This document shows, one piece after another, positions 38,059 to 48,108 of a stretch of DNA of 64,000 nucleotides (position 1 is the stretch's first letter; each line of letters begins with the position of its first letter). The position numbers and the translations under genes were made by a program. A model generated the notes under the pieces. That model was not told the origin of the DNA, searched no databases, and saw nothing but the letters and a program-made list of their open reading frames with translations. Origin of the DNA: Acidobacteriota bacterium (GTDB taxonomy: Bacteria; Acidobacteriota; Blastocatellia; Pyrinomonadales; Pyrinomonadaceae). The stretch is taken from the NCBI GenBank assembly GCA_020200135.1, contig JAIVJI010000003.1, forward strand, positions 1-64,000, read 5' to 3'.

Positions 38059-39124
38059 TCACCTCGGCCGCCCCAGAGATCAACGCCGCACGCCGCAGCC
38101 TCTCGCCCACGGCCTCGGCCACGCGCCCGACCTCGATGTCCATGCAGACCCACTGCGAGCAGGCGCGGCGGTGACAGTCCGCGCGGCAGCCGATATCGTT
38201 GCGCTCGACGCAGATGTCCTCGTCGCGCGGGCTGCCGTTGCGCCACCACTCGGTCGGGCCGAAGAGGCCGACCACTGGCGCGCCCGCCGCGACCGCGAGG
38301 TGCGTCGGGCCCGTGTCGCCGCCGACGTAGACGGCCGCGCGCCGCGCCAGCGCGTAGAAACCTTTGAGCGTCGGCGAAGTCGCAACGGCCGCGCCCGCCC
38401 GGCTCGCGGCGACGGCGCGCTCGGCCAGCTCGCGCTCGCCCGGGCCGTAGGTGACGACGGAGCGCAGGCCGTGTGTGACGAGGAGCGCGTCGGCGAGCGC
38501 GCCGAAACGCTCCGCGCCCCAGAGCTTCGTGGGCCAGCCGCCGCCCGGGTTCAGAATCGTGAACCTTTGTCCGACGAGTTGGACGACCTCGTCGGCCTCG
38601 CGCTCGTGCGCGGGAGAGACCGCGACGGGGAACTCGAACGTGTCGGCGGACGACGGCAGCTCGACGCCGAGCGCGCCCGACGCCAGCGATAGATTTTTTC
38701 TAATGACGTGGACGTGCGAAGGGGCGCGGACGGTCTGCGTCAGGAGCAGACGGCTCAGCGGCTCGCGCAAGTGTGCGCGGTCGAAGCCGGCGCGGCGCTT
38801 CGCGCCCGAGAGCAGCGCGACGAGTGCGGATTTAAAGAGTCCCTGGAAATCTAAGGAAAGGTCGAAGGGTGAGGCGCGTAACCGCCGCAACTGACGGCGC
38901 GTTGCCGCCAGCGTCTCCCCAGACAACGGCCCGCGCCTCAAGCCCTTCGTGTCCACTTCGATGAGGGTTTTTAAAAAGTGGTTGTCCCTCAAAATTTCCG
39001 CCGCGCCGCGCTCGACCACCCACGAAATCTCCGCCCCCGGCACGGCCCTCCGCACCGCCGCCAGCGCGGGCAGCGTGTGGACGATGTCGCCGATGCTTCC
39101 GAGTTTGACGAAGAGAATCTTCAT
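38042..39124 (-). CDS. Glycosyltransferase family 9 (ADP-heptose:LPS heptosyltransferase-like)
   Basis: MKILFVKLGSIGDIVHTLPALAAVRRAVPGAEISWVVERGAAEIL...AVYVGGDTGPTHLAVAAGAPVVGLFGPT. Confidence 0.92.
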   Translation of the reverse strand: MKILFVKLGSIGDIVHTLPALAAVRRAVPGAEISWVVERGAAEILRDNHFLKTLIEVDTKGLRRGPLSGETLAATRRQLRRLRASPFDLSLDFQGLFKSALVALLSGAKRRAGFDRAHLREPLSRLLLTQTVRAPSHVHVIRKNLSLASGALGVELPSSADTFEFPVAVSPAHEREADEVVQLVGQRFTILNPGGGWPTKLWGAERFGALADALLVTHGLRSVVTYGPGERELAERAVAASRAGAAVATSPTLKGFYALARRAAVYVGGDTGPTHLAVAAGAPVVGLFGPTEWWRNGSPRDEDICVERNDIGCRADCHRRACSQWVCMDIEVGRVAEAVGERLRRAALISGAAEVSAGGA

Positions 39125-39130
39125 AGGAGG

Positions 39131-39206
39131 CGTGAACCGTGAACCGTAAACCGTGACAAGAAAAATCCCGCTCTTTCTTGTCACGGTTTACGGTTCACGG
39201 TTCACG
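39131..39206. repeat. Heptamer-armed palindromic repeat, copy A3 (perfect 33-bp stem, 10-nt loop)
   Basis: CGTGAACCGTGAACCGTAAACCGTGACAAGAAA (39131-39163) - AATCCCGCTC - TTTCTTGTCACGGTTTACGGTTCACGGTTCACG (39174-39206). Confidence 0.97.
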
Positions 39207-39697
39207 TTCTTCAACATTTCCGTGCTCGAATGGTCTTTCGGGTCGCCGACTATCTGGACGCGGCCGCCGAAGGAGCGCACCACGTCGCGCTCGGGGACGG
39301 AGTCTTCCGTGTAGTCCGTGCCCTTGGCGTGTACTTCGGGGCGGAGCGCGAGCAGGAGTTCGGTCACGGTCGGCTCGTGGAAGACCGTGACGTAATCGAC
39401 CGCGCGCAGCGCCGCGACCGTCTCGGCGCGCTCGCGCTCGGGGACGAAGGGGCGCCCCTCGCCCTTCATCCGACGCACCTGCTCGTCGCCGTTGACGCCC
39501 ACGACCAGAAGGTCTCCGCACCCCTTCGCCGCTTCGAGGTAGCGGACGTGCCCGACGTGCAGGATGTCGAAACAACCGTTGGCGAAGACGACGCGCGCGC
39601 CGCCCTTGCGCGCGATAGCCACGCGCGCGATCAGGCGGTTGCGCTCAAGGATGCGCGCCGCCGCCGTAGACTTTGCCTGCTCCTCGCTTTCTCTCAT
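39188..39697 (-). CDS. rfaE2: D-glycero-beta-D-manno-heptose 1-phosphate adenylyltransferase domain protein
   Basis: [64 protein letters not shown]-terminal VNREP comes from repeat A3. Confidence 0.93.
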   Translation of the reverse strand: MRESEEQAKSTAAARILERNRLIARVAIARKGGARVVFANGCFDILHVGHVRYLEAAKGCGDLLVVGVNGDEQVRRMKGEGRPFVPERERAETVAALRAVDYVTVFHEPTVTELLLALRPEVHAKGTDYTEDSVPERDVVRSFGGRVQIVGDPKDHSSTEMLKNVNREP

Positions 39698-39782
39698 GCC
39701 CTCACTGTTCGCCGACCCGTCTGAACTGTAAAGCAGGATGATATGACAAAGTGAGGCCGGGGGCACGGCGCGCGCGGCGCGC

Positions 39783-40805
39783 TCAGGCTTGACACTCTTG
39801 CTCGATTGAGGCGAGCAGCTCTGCGGGCGAGACCGAGGCGGTGCCGGGCTTGAGGACGACGACCCCGCCGGCGTGGTTGGCGAGCCGCGCCGCCTCCGAG
39901 AAGCTGGCGCCGGAGGCGAGCGCGAGCGCGTAGGTGGCGATGACGGTGTCGCCCGCGCCCGTCACGTCCACCGCGCCGTGTGAGCCGACGGCCGCGGCGT
40001 GGAGCGGCGCCCGCCCCTCCTCAAGCAGGAGCATCCCGTGTTTGCCGCGCGTGATGAGCAGCGCGCGGTAGCCGAGCGCGGCGCGCAGACGCTCGCCCTC
40101 GGCCGCAAGCTCTTCGGGGTCGGCGAAGCGCCGGCCCGCGACCTGCTCCACCTCGTCCTCGTTCGGCGTGGCCGAGGTGAGGCCGGCGAACTCGCGCAGG
40201 CGGAAGCGCGAATCGACGAGGACGGGAGCGCCGCCCGCTTCGGCCGCAACGCGCAGCGCCGACACGGTCGCCCCGCACGCGACGCCGTAGTTGTAGTCGG
40301 AGACGACGGCCGCCTCGGCGCCCTGAAAGGCTTCCTTTACGTTCTCCGCCAGGCGTCCGAGAAGCGGCGAGTCCTTGAGCGTTTCGCCCTCGTAGTCGAG
40401 CCGCACGACCTGCTGGCGGGGCGAGTGCGCGTGGCCGGCGAGGATGCGCACCTTGGTCGTCGTGCGCGAGCCGGGCGCGACGACCACGCCGCCGCAGTCC
40501 ACGCCCGCGGCCGTCAGCCTGTGCAAAAGCTCGCGGCCGGCCTCGTCTTCTCCGACCGCCCCCACGATGGCCGCGCGCGCGCCGAGCGTGGCGAAGTTCA
40601 GCGCGCAGTTGGCCGCGCCGCCCGGCACGGTCTCCGTCCGCTCGTGCCGCAGAATCATCACCGGCGCCTCGCGCGAGACGCGGCTGATCTCGCCCGAGAT
40701 GAACTGGTCGGCTATCAGGTCGCCCAACACCAGCACGCGCCGCGACGCGAACGCGCGCACCAGCGACGCCAGACGCACGCCGGAAATTTGTCCGCTGTCA
40801 CTCAT
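39783..40805 (-). CDS. rfaE1: D-glycero-beta-D-manno-heptose-7-phosphate kinase (PfkB/RfaE1)
   Basis: [53 protein letters not shown]...[17 protein letters not shown]. Confidence 0.93.
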   Translation of the reverse strand: MSDSGQISGVRLASLVRAFASRRVLVLGDLIADQFISGEISRVSREAPVMILRHERTETVPGGAANCALNFATLGARAAIVGAVGEDEAGRELLHRLTAAGVDCGGVVVAPGSRTTTKVRILAGHAHSPRQQVVRLDYEGETLKDSPLLGRLAENVKEAFQGAEAAVVSDYNYGVACGATVSALRVAAEAGGAPVLVDSRFRLREFAGLTSATPNEDEVEQVAGRRFADPEELAAEGERLRAALGYRALLITRGKHGMLLLEEGRAPLHAAAVGSHGAVDVTGAGDTVIATYALALASGASFSEAARLANHAGGVVVLKPGTASVSPAELLASIEQECQA

Positions 40806-41382
40806 CGCTCTCTTCGACGATTTTACGCACGGCCTCAAAAAGGTTCTCGGCGACGAGGTCGGGCTGGTGCTTCCACGCGTGGCTCTGGTACTCGAGCTCG
40901 CCGCGCCCGTAGCCCGTGAGCACGAAGGCCGAGCGGACGCCCGCGTTGCGCGCCAGCTCCACGTCGCTGTAGCGGTCGCCGACCATCCAGCTCCGCGCGA
41001 GGTCGAGCTGGAACTCGCGCGCCGCGCCGTGTATCAGCCCCGGCTTCGGCTTGCGGCAGTCGCAGTCGAGCCGGTACGGCGCGTCGCCCACCGAAGGGTG
41101 GTGCGGGCAGTAGTAGACGGCGTCGAGCCGCGCGCCGTCGCGCCAAAGCTCGTCGGCGAGGCGCGTGTGAACCTGACCAATCAAATCCTCCGCGAAGTAG
41201 CCGCGCGCGACCCCCGCCTGGTTGGTGACGAGGATGGCGAGCCAGCCCGACTCGTGCAGCGCGCGCACCGCGCCGGCGGCGAAGGGGAAGACCCTGTAGC
41301 GCGAGACGTGGTTGACGTAGCCGACCTCCTCCGAGATGGTCCCGTCGCGGTCGATGAAGACCGCGCGACGCGCGACGCTCAA
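40798..41382 (-). CDS. gmhB: D-glycero-beta-D-manno-heptose-1,7-bisphosphate 7-phosphatase
   Basis: RRAVFIDRDGTISEEVGYVNHVSRYRVFPFAAGAVRALHESGWLAILVTNQAGVARGYF; CYYCPHHP-type zinc region. Confidence 0.94.
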   Translation of the reverse strand: MSVARRAVFIDRDGTISEEVGYVNHVSRYRVFPFAAGAVRALHESGWLAILVTNQAGVARGYFAEDLIGQVHTRLADELWRDGARLDAVYYCPHHPSVGDAPYRLDCDCRKPKPGLIHGAAREFQLDLARSWMVGDRYSDVELARNAGVRSAFVLTGYGRGELEYQSHAWKHQPDLVAENLFEAVRKIVEESDE

Positions 41383-42467
41383 CGCGCCACCTCGACTTTC
41401 CGGCGCGCTCCGAGCGCGCTCGCGGCGCGCTCGAAGACATCCGCGGGCGTGACGGCGGTCATGCAGCGGTGGTCGATGGGGCAGTCGCGCAACATGCAGG
41501 GCGCGCAGTCGGGCGGGCGCCTGACGACCTCGGCGGTCGAGGAGAAGGGGCGCGTCGTCAGCGGGTTCGTCGGCCCGAAGACGACGACGACGGGGCAGCC
41601 GACGCCCGCGGCGACGTGCGCCGGGCCCGTGTCGTTAGTGACGAGCAGGTCGGCGGCGCGCAGCACGGCCGCCGTCTGCGCGAGGTCGGTCCGGCCCGTG
41701 AGCACCACGGGGCGCGCGCGCATGAGCCGCGCGACCTGCTCGGAGATTTCCGCCTCTTCGGCCGCGCCGACGAGGACGACCCGCGCGCCCGCGCTCTCGG
41801 CGAGCATGTCCGCGACGGCGGCGAAGCGCTCGGCCGGCCAGCGCTTGGCGCGGCTGTTGGTCGAGCCGGGGCAGATCGCGACGAGCGGCAGACTCGTGTC
41901 CACGCCGTTTTCACGCAGCAGGTCCAGCGCCTCGCGACCGCGCGCCTCCGGGGCGGGCAGGCGCGTGTCGGGCTCGCGCTCGGCGACGGTCGTGGTGCCG
42001 TAGAGCAGGCGCTCAAGCTCCGCGACGATGTTGAGGTAGTAGAAGACTTCGTGACGGCGGCCGCGCCATTCGGGGACGCGGAAGCGGTGCGTGAGGAGCG
42101 CCGAGCGCCCCTGCGTCGCGTAGCCTGCGCGAAGGGGCACGCGCGCGAGCGCGGCGACCAGCGCGGGCGCGAAGGCGTTGGGGAGCAGCACCGCGAGGTC
42201 GAAGCGTCGGGCGCGCCACTCGCGCGCCTCGGCGAAGACGGCGCGCGGCTGGTTGGAAGTCTCGCCCGCCGCCAGAAAGTCGTCGACGAAGTCGGCGCCC
42301 TCGAAAATCCCCTCAGCCCACGGGCGCGTCGCGAGCGTGACGCGCGCGCGCGGCAGCAGGCGGCGCAGCTCGCGCAGAGCGGGCACGGTCATCACCGCGT
42401 CGCCCACCCAGTTGGCGCCGCGCACGACGACGCGCTCGATCTGCTCTGGCCGGAGAGTTCGTCCCAC
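41379..42467 (-). CDS. waaF: Lipopolysaccharide heptosyltransferase II
   Basis: RVVVRGANWVGDAVMTVPALRELRRLLPRARVTLATRPW...VAICPGSTNSRAKRWPAERFA...LLVTNDTGPAHVAAGVGCPVVVVFGPTNP. Confidence 0.94.
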   Translation of the reverse strand: MGRTLRPEQIERVVVRGANWVGDAVMTVPALRELRRLLPRARVTLATRPWAEGIFEGADFVDDFLAAGETSNQPRAVFAEAREWRARRFDLAVLLPNAFAPALVAALARVPLRAGYATQGRSALLTHRFRVPEWRGRRHEVFYYLNIVAELERLLYGTTTVAEREPDTRLPAPEARGREALDLLRENGVDTSLPLVAICPGSTNSRAKRWPAERFAAVADMLAESAGARVVLVGAAEEAEISEQVARLMRARPVVLTGRTDLAQTAAVLRAADLLVTNDTGPAHVAAGVGCPVVVVFGPTNPLTTRPFSSTAEVVRRPPDCAPCMLRDCPIDHRCMTAVTPADVFERAASALGARRKVEVAR

Positions 42468-42521
42468 GCCACGGATTGTAAGTCAAAAACTATGTGAGCC
42501 GTTACAGGGCGGCGCGCGGGG

Positions 42522-43565
42522 CTAACTCCGGCGGTACTGTTTGCCGCGCGCCAGCGCCGTGAGTTCCGACATCGACTCGGAGCGGCCGATGCCGATGAGC
42601 ATGTCGCCGGCGTGAATCTGCGTGTCGCCCGAGGGGTTGAAGATCATCTCGCCGCCCTGCCGGCGGATGGCGGCGACCACGACGTCGAGCCTTGAGCGGA
42701 TGTCCGTGTCCTCGAGCCGGCGCCCCTCGAGCGCGGTGCCCGGCGCGACCTCGACCTGCTCGAAGGCGAGGTCTAAGTTCTCGGCCGTGATGGAGTCCAT
42801 GAAGTCTTCGACGGCCGGCTTCAGAAGCGCCTGCGCCATGCGGTGGCTGCCGATGATGGTCGGGGCGATGACGCGGTTCGCGCCCGCGCGCACGAGTTTG
42901 GGCTCGGCCGACTCCTCGACCGCGCGCGAGACGATGCGCAGCGTAGGGTTGAGCGTCCGCGCCGTCAGCACGACGTAGAGGTTGTCCGCGTCGTCGGGCA
43001 GGCACGAGGCGAGGCCGGCCGCGCGCCCGACGCCGGCCTCGACGAGCGACTCGTCGAGCGTGGCGTCGCGGATGAGCACCTGCGCGTCGGGCAGTTTCAA
43101 CTCGGCGGCGAGGAGCGCGTTGCTCTCGACGACGACGAAGGGGGCGCCCGCGCGCCGCATCTCGGCGACGATGCGGCGGCCGACGCGCCCCGCGCCGCAG
43201 ATGATGTAATGATCGTGGAGTTTGCTCATCTCGCGCTGGCGGCGGCGCTCGCCGTACGCCGCAAGGATTTCGGAGCGGACGAGCGACTGGACGGCCGTCG
43301 AGAGCAGGTAGCCGGCCGTGCCCACGCCGACGACCATGAAGAGGATCGAGAAGTTGCGCCCGGCCGGCGTGAGCGGGAGCGGCGGGCCGTAGCCGACCGT
43401 CGTCACCGTCATTATCGTCATGTAGAGGCTGTCGAGGAGCGACCAGCCTTCGATGAGCGTGAACCCGACGGTGCCGAAGGCCACCACGCCCGCGAGCGCG
43501 GCCAGCGAGTAGGCCAGGCTCGCGCGCGGCCTCAGCCTCCTACTCAGTTCTGCGGGGGGCGGCAT
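42522..43565 (-). CDS. Potassium channel protein with TrkA-N (RCK) and TrkA-C domains
   Basis: Selectivity filter MTVTTVGYG between two TM segments; HYIICGAGRVGRRIVAEMRRAGAPFVVVE Rossmann motif. Confidence 0.93.
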   Translation of the reverse strand: MPPPAELSRRLRPRASLAYSLAALAGVVAFGTVGFTLIEGWSLLDSLYMTIMTVTTVGYGPPLPLTPAGRNFSILFMVVGVGTAGYLLSTAVQSLVRSEILAAYGERRRQREMSKLHDHYIICGAGRVGRRIVAEMRRAGAPFVVVESNALLAAELKLPDAQVLIRDATLDESLVEAGVGRAAGLASCLPDDADNLYVVLTARTLNPTLRIVSRAVEESAEPKLVRAGANRVIAPTIIGSHRMAQALLKPAVEDFMDSITAENLDLAFEQVEVAPGTALEGRRLEDTDIRSRLDVVVAAIRRQGGEMIFNPSGDTQIHAGDMLIGIGRSESMSELTALARGKQYRRS

Positions 43566-43807
43566 CGAACCCTGCGACTCCGCGGCGGCATCCTAAAAGC
43601 CTCGTTCGAGCTAACGCGCCACGTTAGCTAAACGTGCGGGAGGTGTCAAACATTACGTGGACAGTCTGGCCGGGGACGGTTTACAGTTCGCGGCGGGCGG
43701 GCGGCGCAGGTAAACGGTTCTCTTCGGCCGTGCGTCATCTGTTACTGCCCGAGTCTAATCGCCGAGGTGTTTCGGACTTGATTCCGGTGCGCCGCATCAT
43801 CGGCAGG

Positions 43808-44023
43808 GTGACGGTTATCGAGAACATAGCCGTCGGTGCTAAGATTCGAGACGCGCGCCGGCTGCTGAAGTTGTACGGGCGTGGGCGCTGGCGCAAGGTC
43901 AAGGCCCTCGCCACCGTCGAGTTGGCCGACGGGCAAATACGACTGGCGGAGATCCATTATTACGAGGCCCACGGGGTCGGCAGAAAAGATGTAAAAGTGA
44001 AACGTTTTCTCGACCAGCCATGA
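43808..44023 (+). CDS. Small hypothetical protein (GTG start proposed; ORF extends to 43634)
   Basis: TVIENIAVGAKIRDARRLLKLYGRGRWRKVKALATVELADGQIRLAEIHYYEAHGVGRKDVKVKRFLDQP; ATGA overlap with next gene. Confidence 0.55.
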   Translation: MTVIENIAVGAKIRDARRLLKLYGRGRWRKVKALATVELADGQIRLAEIHYYEAHGVGRKDVKVKRFLDQP

Positions 44024-44280
44024 CGCGAAGGAAGAGGAATAAAGACGCGACGCCGTACGCGCTCTGCGTCAGTAATGAAGGTAACGAGGTCTCGCTGGAG
44101 CTTCTGAAGCTCTACCGCGTAGTCGAGCCGCGGGCGAACGACCCGGCCGACTGGGTGCGCGTCGTAGACGAGTCGGGGGAGGATTACATCTACCCCGCCG
44201 CCAATTTCGTGCTGCTCACGCTCCCCGGCGACGTGGAGGAGATCGTCGCCGAGGCGTTCAATTCGGCCGCCGCCGTATAG
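44020..44280 (+). CDS. Small hypothetical protein, 86 aa
   Basis: ORF with coding-like composition, start overlaps preceding stop. Confidence 0.6.
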   Translation: MTRRKRNKDATPYALCVSNEGNEVSLELLKLYRVVEPRANDPADWVRVVDESGEDYIYPAANFVLLTLPGDVEEIVAEAFNSAAAV

Positions 44281-44310
44281 TCCCGTCGCCGCTCGAACGT
44301 CACGGCCCTT

Positions 44311-47073
44311 ATGGCTCTGCGTCATCCGCCGAAAGATGTGGTCCCGCCCGCCGCGCGCGTGCGCCAGCGCGCGGCGCGCGTCGTCAGGTACGAGGAGCCC
44401 CCCGAGGGCTTCTGGCGCCGCTGGCGCCGCCGACTCATTCGCCCCGCCACCGTCATCCCCGCGGTCGTCCTGACCGTCGCCGCCGCCGGCATGCTCGCCT
44501 ATTACTACACGGTCTTCTCCGAGCGCATCGACCGCCTGCTGCGCGGCGAGGTCTTTACGCGCAGCGCCGGGCTCTACTCCACGCCGAAGCAGCTCAGGGC
44601 GGGGGAGAACATCTCGGCCGAAGATTTGGTCACGCGTCTGAAACGCGCCGGCTACGTCGAGCGGGCGCGGCAGGCCGACACCTCGCGCGGCCGCTACCAC
44701 CTCGACGGCGCGGGGCTGGAGATAGAGCCGAGCAAGGACTCGCTCATCGACGGGCGGCCGCAGTTCCCGCACGTGCGCGTGGTGTTCGCAAAGGGGGGGA
44801 AGTCGGTCGCGGAGCTGCGCGACCTCGACGCGGGCGGCGCGAAGTTGCAGAGCGCGTGGGTTGAGCCGGAACTCATCAGCTCGGTCGCCGGGCCGCAGCG
44901 CGAGCGCCGGCGGGTGATCGGCTTTAACGACCTGCCCGACCCCCTGGTCAAGGCCATCGTCGTCACCGAAGACCGCGACTTCTTCAACCACTACGGCGTC
45001 AACTTCCGCGGCATCCTGCGCGCGGCCATCCGGCGTTACGACGCCGACCCGAACTCGTTCCTCTCGCGGCAGGGCGGCTCCTCCATCACGCAGCAGCTCG
45101 TCAAGAACCTCTTCCTCACGCCCGAGTACTCGCCCAAGCGCAAGCTCTCCGAAGCCTACATGTCCATCATCCTCGAGACGCGGCTGGAGAAGAAGGAGAT
45201 TTTCTCGCTCTACTGCAACGAGGCCTACCTCGGACAGCGCGCGGGCTTCTCCATCAAGGGCGTGGGCGAGGCGAGCGAGGCTTACTTCAACAAGGACGTG
45301 ACGGCGCTCACGCTGCCCGAGGCGGCGCTGCTCGCGGGGATGATTCGCAGCCCGAACCGCTACAACCCGTACAAGTACCCCGACGTCGCCTTCGAGCGGC
45401 GCAACCAGGTCCTGAAGTCGATGGTCGAGGCGGGCGCCGTCTCCGAGGTCGAGGCCGCCCGCGCGATGGCGACCGAGGTCAAGCTCGCGCCCGCCAGGGG
45501 GCGCATCGACGCCTCGGAGGCGCCCTACTTCGTGGACTACGCGCAGGGTCAGCTCGCCGACATCATCGCCGACACGTCGGCCGCCGAGCGGCTGCGCATC
45601 TACACGACCATCGACATGGACTTGCAGCGCGCCGCCTACTCGGCGCTCGTCAAGCAGCTCGCCGCGCTCGACAAGGTGCAGGCCAGGCGCTTCCCGGCGG
45701 GGACGCTCCAGGCCGCGCTCGTCGCGATGAAGGCCGACACCGGCGAGATAGTGGCGATGGTCGGCGGGCGCGACTACGAGAAGAGCCAGCTCAACCGCGC
45801 GACCGACGCGATGCGCCAGCCCGGCTCGGTCTTCAAGCCGTTCGTCTACGCGACCGCGCTCAACACCGCCTACGACCCCGTGCCGCGCCTCATCACCGCC
45901 GCGACCACGTACAGGGACGAGCCGACGACCTTCTCCTACGGCGGCCAGCAGTACTCGCCCGGCAACTTCGGCGACACCTTCTCGAACGCCGACGTCACGC
46001 TGCGCGACGCGCTGACGCGCAGCCTCAACGTCGTCACCGTCAAGGTCGCCGACGAGTTGACCATCGGCCGCGTGATGAGCCTCGCGGCGAAGGCGGGGCT
46101 GCCGAAGCCGAAGCAGAACTACCTGGCGCAGGCGCTCGGCACCAACGAGGCGACGCCGCTCCAGGTCGCCTCGGCCTACACGGCGTTCGCGCAGTTGGGG
46201 ACGCGCGTCACGCCGATCGCCATCAGCCGCGTGACGACCGGCGCCGGCACGACCATCGCCGCGCCGCAGGGGCAGAAGAACGAGGTCATGCGCCCGCAGG
46301 TCGCCTACATCATGGACTCCATCATGAAGGACGTGGTGAACCGCGGGACGGCGGCGAAGGTTCGCGCGCGGGGCCTGCGCGCCAACGTCGCGGGCAAGAC
46401 GGGGACGAGCCGCGACGGGTGGTTCGCGGGCTTTACGCCCAACCTCGTCTGTGTCGTCTACGTCGGCTTCGACGACGGCTCAGACCTCGGCATGACGGGC
46501 GGCGACACGGCGCTCCCGATCTGGACCGACTTCATGACGGCGGCGCTCGCGGCGCACCCCGAGTGGGGCGGCGAGTGGCAGGAGCCGTCAGACATCGAGC
46601 GCGCCGAGATAGACCCGCGCACGGGTCTTCTGGCCGGCCCCGACGCGACCGAGCGGCGGGCCGAGCTTTTCGTCCGCGGCACGACGCCCGCGCAGGAGAG
46701 CGTGCCGGAAGAGCTGCCGACGCCCGAAGAGCTGCCGACGCCCGACGCAGACTTCCCGCTCACGGACCCGACGCCCGGCCCCGTCTACGTCCCGCCGTTC
46801 CCGGAAGCGACGCCGCCGTCTTCGAGGCGTGGCCGCACCGGGCTTGAGAGTCGCGGCGAGGACGACCCCGACGCGCCCTCGCGCCTGGCGGGCACCGTCA
46901 CGCTCGACATCGACCCCGAGACCGGCCTCATCGCCGCGCCGACCTGTCCCGTTATACGCGCCAAGACCTTCACCATCGGCACCGAGCCGCGCCGGCGCTG
47001 CGGCCCGCAGTATCACCAGAACCAGACCATCATCCCCTCCGAGACCCGCCCCCGCCGCGCCGCGCCTCCGTGA
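44311..47073 (+). CDS. Bifunctional penicillin-binding protein (PBP1-type transglycosylase/transpeptidase)
   Basis: VVTEDRDFFNHYGVNFRGILRA...GGSSITQQLVKNLFL GT51; RQPGSVFKPFVYATAL SxxK; GKTGTSRDGWFAGFTP KTG motif. Confidence 0.95.
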   Translation: MALRHPPKDVVPPAARVRQRAARVVRYEEPPEGFWRRWRRRLIRPATVIPAVVLTVAAAGMLAYYYTVFSERIDRLLRGEVFTRSAGLYSTPKQLRAGENISAEDLVTRLKRAGYVERARQADTSRGRYHLDGAGLEIEPSKDSLIDGRPQFPHVRVVFAKGGKSVAELRDLDAGGAKLQSAWVEPELISSVAGPQRERRRVIGFNDLPDPLVKAIVVTEDRDFFNHYGVNFRGILRAAIRRYDADPNSFLSRQGGSSITQQLVKNLFLTPEYSPKRKLSEAYMSIILETRLEKKEIFSLYCNEAYLGQRAGFSIKGVGEASEAYFNKDVTALTLPEAALLAGMIRSPNRYNPYKYPDVAFERRNQVLKSMVEAGAVSEVEAARAMATEVKLAPARGRIDASEAPYFVDYAQGQLADIIADTSAAERLRIYTTIDMDLQRAAYSALVKQLAALDKVQARRFPAGTLQAALVAMKADTGEIVAMVGGRDYEKSQLNRATDAMRQPGSVFKPFVYATALNTAYDPVPRLITAATTYRDEPTTFSYGGQQYSPGNFGDTFSNADVTLRDALTRSLNVVTVKVADELTIGRVMSLAAKAGLPKPKQNYLAQALGTNEATPLQVASAYTAFAQLGTRVTPIAISRVTTGAGTTIAAPQGQKNEVMRPQVAYIMDSIMKDVVNRGTAAKVRARGLRANVAGKTGTSRDGWFAGFTPNLVCVVYVGFDDGSDLGMTGGDTALPIWTDFMTAALAAHPEWGGEWQEPSDIERAEIDPRTGLLAGPDATERRAELFVRGTTPAQESVPEELPTPEELPTPDADFPLTDPTPGPVYVPPFPEATPPSSRRGRTGLESRGEDDPDAPSRLAGTVTLDIDPETGLIAAPTCPVIRAKTFTIGTEPRRRCGPQYHQNQTIIPSETRPRRAAPP

Positions 47074-47127
47074 AAGGGCCGGCGTTTCAGGTCGGCTCTA
47101 AATTTTAAGGAAGCGGAGGGCCAGTAG

Positions 47128-48078
47128 ATGAATGTCTCGCGGAAGGTGTGCGCGCTCGTGTTCGCGGCCTCGCTCTGTACGGCGGTCGGCGCGGGGCGCG
47201 CGCAGGTGGCGAAGAAGGAGAAGTCCGCGGAAAGCCCCTTCACGGTGAGGCTGGGCGCGCGCGTCCTCGATGCGCGGGGCAGGCCGGTGGGCGGCCTGCG
47301 CGCCGAGGACTTTCGAGTCGCCGAGGACGGCGTGCCGCAGAAGGTCACGCACTTCGAGAGGCTGGAGGGGCCGCACGCCTTCGCCCTGGTCGTCGACCGC
47401 TCCGGCTCATTGCGCAGTGACGTCGGCCGCGTCGTCGAGTTCGGGCAGTTGATAGTGAACGGCACGGGGGAGGATGCCGCCGGCATCGTCGTCACCTTCG
47501 TCGACTCCGACGACATCAAAGTCTCTCAGGACGCGACGACCGACAAGCGCGCGCTGTCCTCCGCGCTCGAAGACATCTTCATCGAGGGCGGGCCAACCGC
47601 CATCAACGACGCCGTCCACTTCGCCGCCGAACGCCTCGCGCAGTTCAAACGGACGGAGAAGTCGCCGCGCCGCTACTCGCTCGTTCTCGTCACCGACGGC
47701 GAAGACCGCGCGAGCCGCTACAAGGACGAGCAGGTCTTCGAGAAGCTGCGCGCGGCGGGGCTGCGTCTATTCGTGGTCGGGCTCGTGCAGAGAAGTTATC
47801 AGCACACGACCCCGGAGAAGGCGAAGCTGTACATGCGCCGTCTGGCGTCCGAGTCGGGCGGCTCGGCCTACTTCTTCGAGCGTGGCGGCGACCTCTTACG
47901 GGTCGCCATGCACATTCTCGCGGACATGGACGCCGACTACCTGGTCGGCTACGAGCCGACGAACCAGAAGCGGGACGGCGCGGAGCGAAAGGTCGAGGTG
48001 AGCGTGACGGCCGGGCCCGACGGCGCCGTGCGGAAGGTGTTGGTGAAGGACGGCTACGTCGCGCCGAAGAAGAAGTAG
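47128..48078 (+). CDS. VWFA-related domain protein, secreted
   Basis: VRVAEDGVPQKVTHFERLEGPHAFALVVDRSGSLRSDV; TAINDAVHFAAERL; RYSLVLVTDGEDRASRYK. Confidence 0.9.
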   Translation: MNVSRKVCALVFAASLCTAVGAGRAQVAKKEKSAESPFTVRLGARVLDARGRPVGGLRAEDFRVAEDGVPQKVTHFERLEGPHAFALVVDRSGSLRSDVGRVVEFGQLIVNGTGEDAAGIVVTFVDSDDIKVSQDATTDKRALSSALEDIFIEGGPTAINDAVHFAAERLAQFKRTEKSPRRYSLVLVTDGEDRASRYKDEQVFEKLRAAGLRLFVVGLVQRSYQHTTPEKAKLYMRRLASESGGSAYFFERGGDLLRVAMHILADMDADYLVGYEPTNQKRDGAERKVEVSVTAGPDGAVRKVLVKDGYVAPKKK

Positions 48079-48108
48079 GTCGCGCCCGCGGGTCGTAGTC
48101 GCCGCCGT

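Noticed and set aside
43566-43630. tRNA-like wording on the minus strand (TTAGCTCGAACGAGG...GGGTTCGATGCC)
   Set aside because: Anticodon and T stems do not pair and no acceptor stem can be completed; it overlaps the channel gene start. The AGCTAACG/CGTTAGCT palindrome (43609-43629) there is more likely regulatory or chance.
43677-43720. CGGTTTACAGTTCGCGG fragment similar to one arm of repeat family A
   Set aside because: Single short arm; could be a decayed copy, but too short to claim.
46708-46743. 18-bp tandem duplication GAAGAGCTGCCGACGCCC x2 in the PBP gene
   Set aside because: In-frame ELPTPE repeat in a low-complexity Pro-rich linker, common in PBP C-termini.
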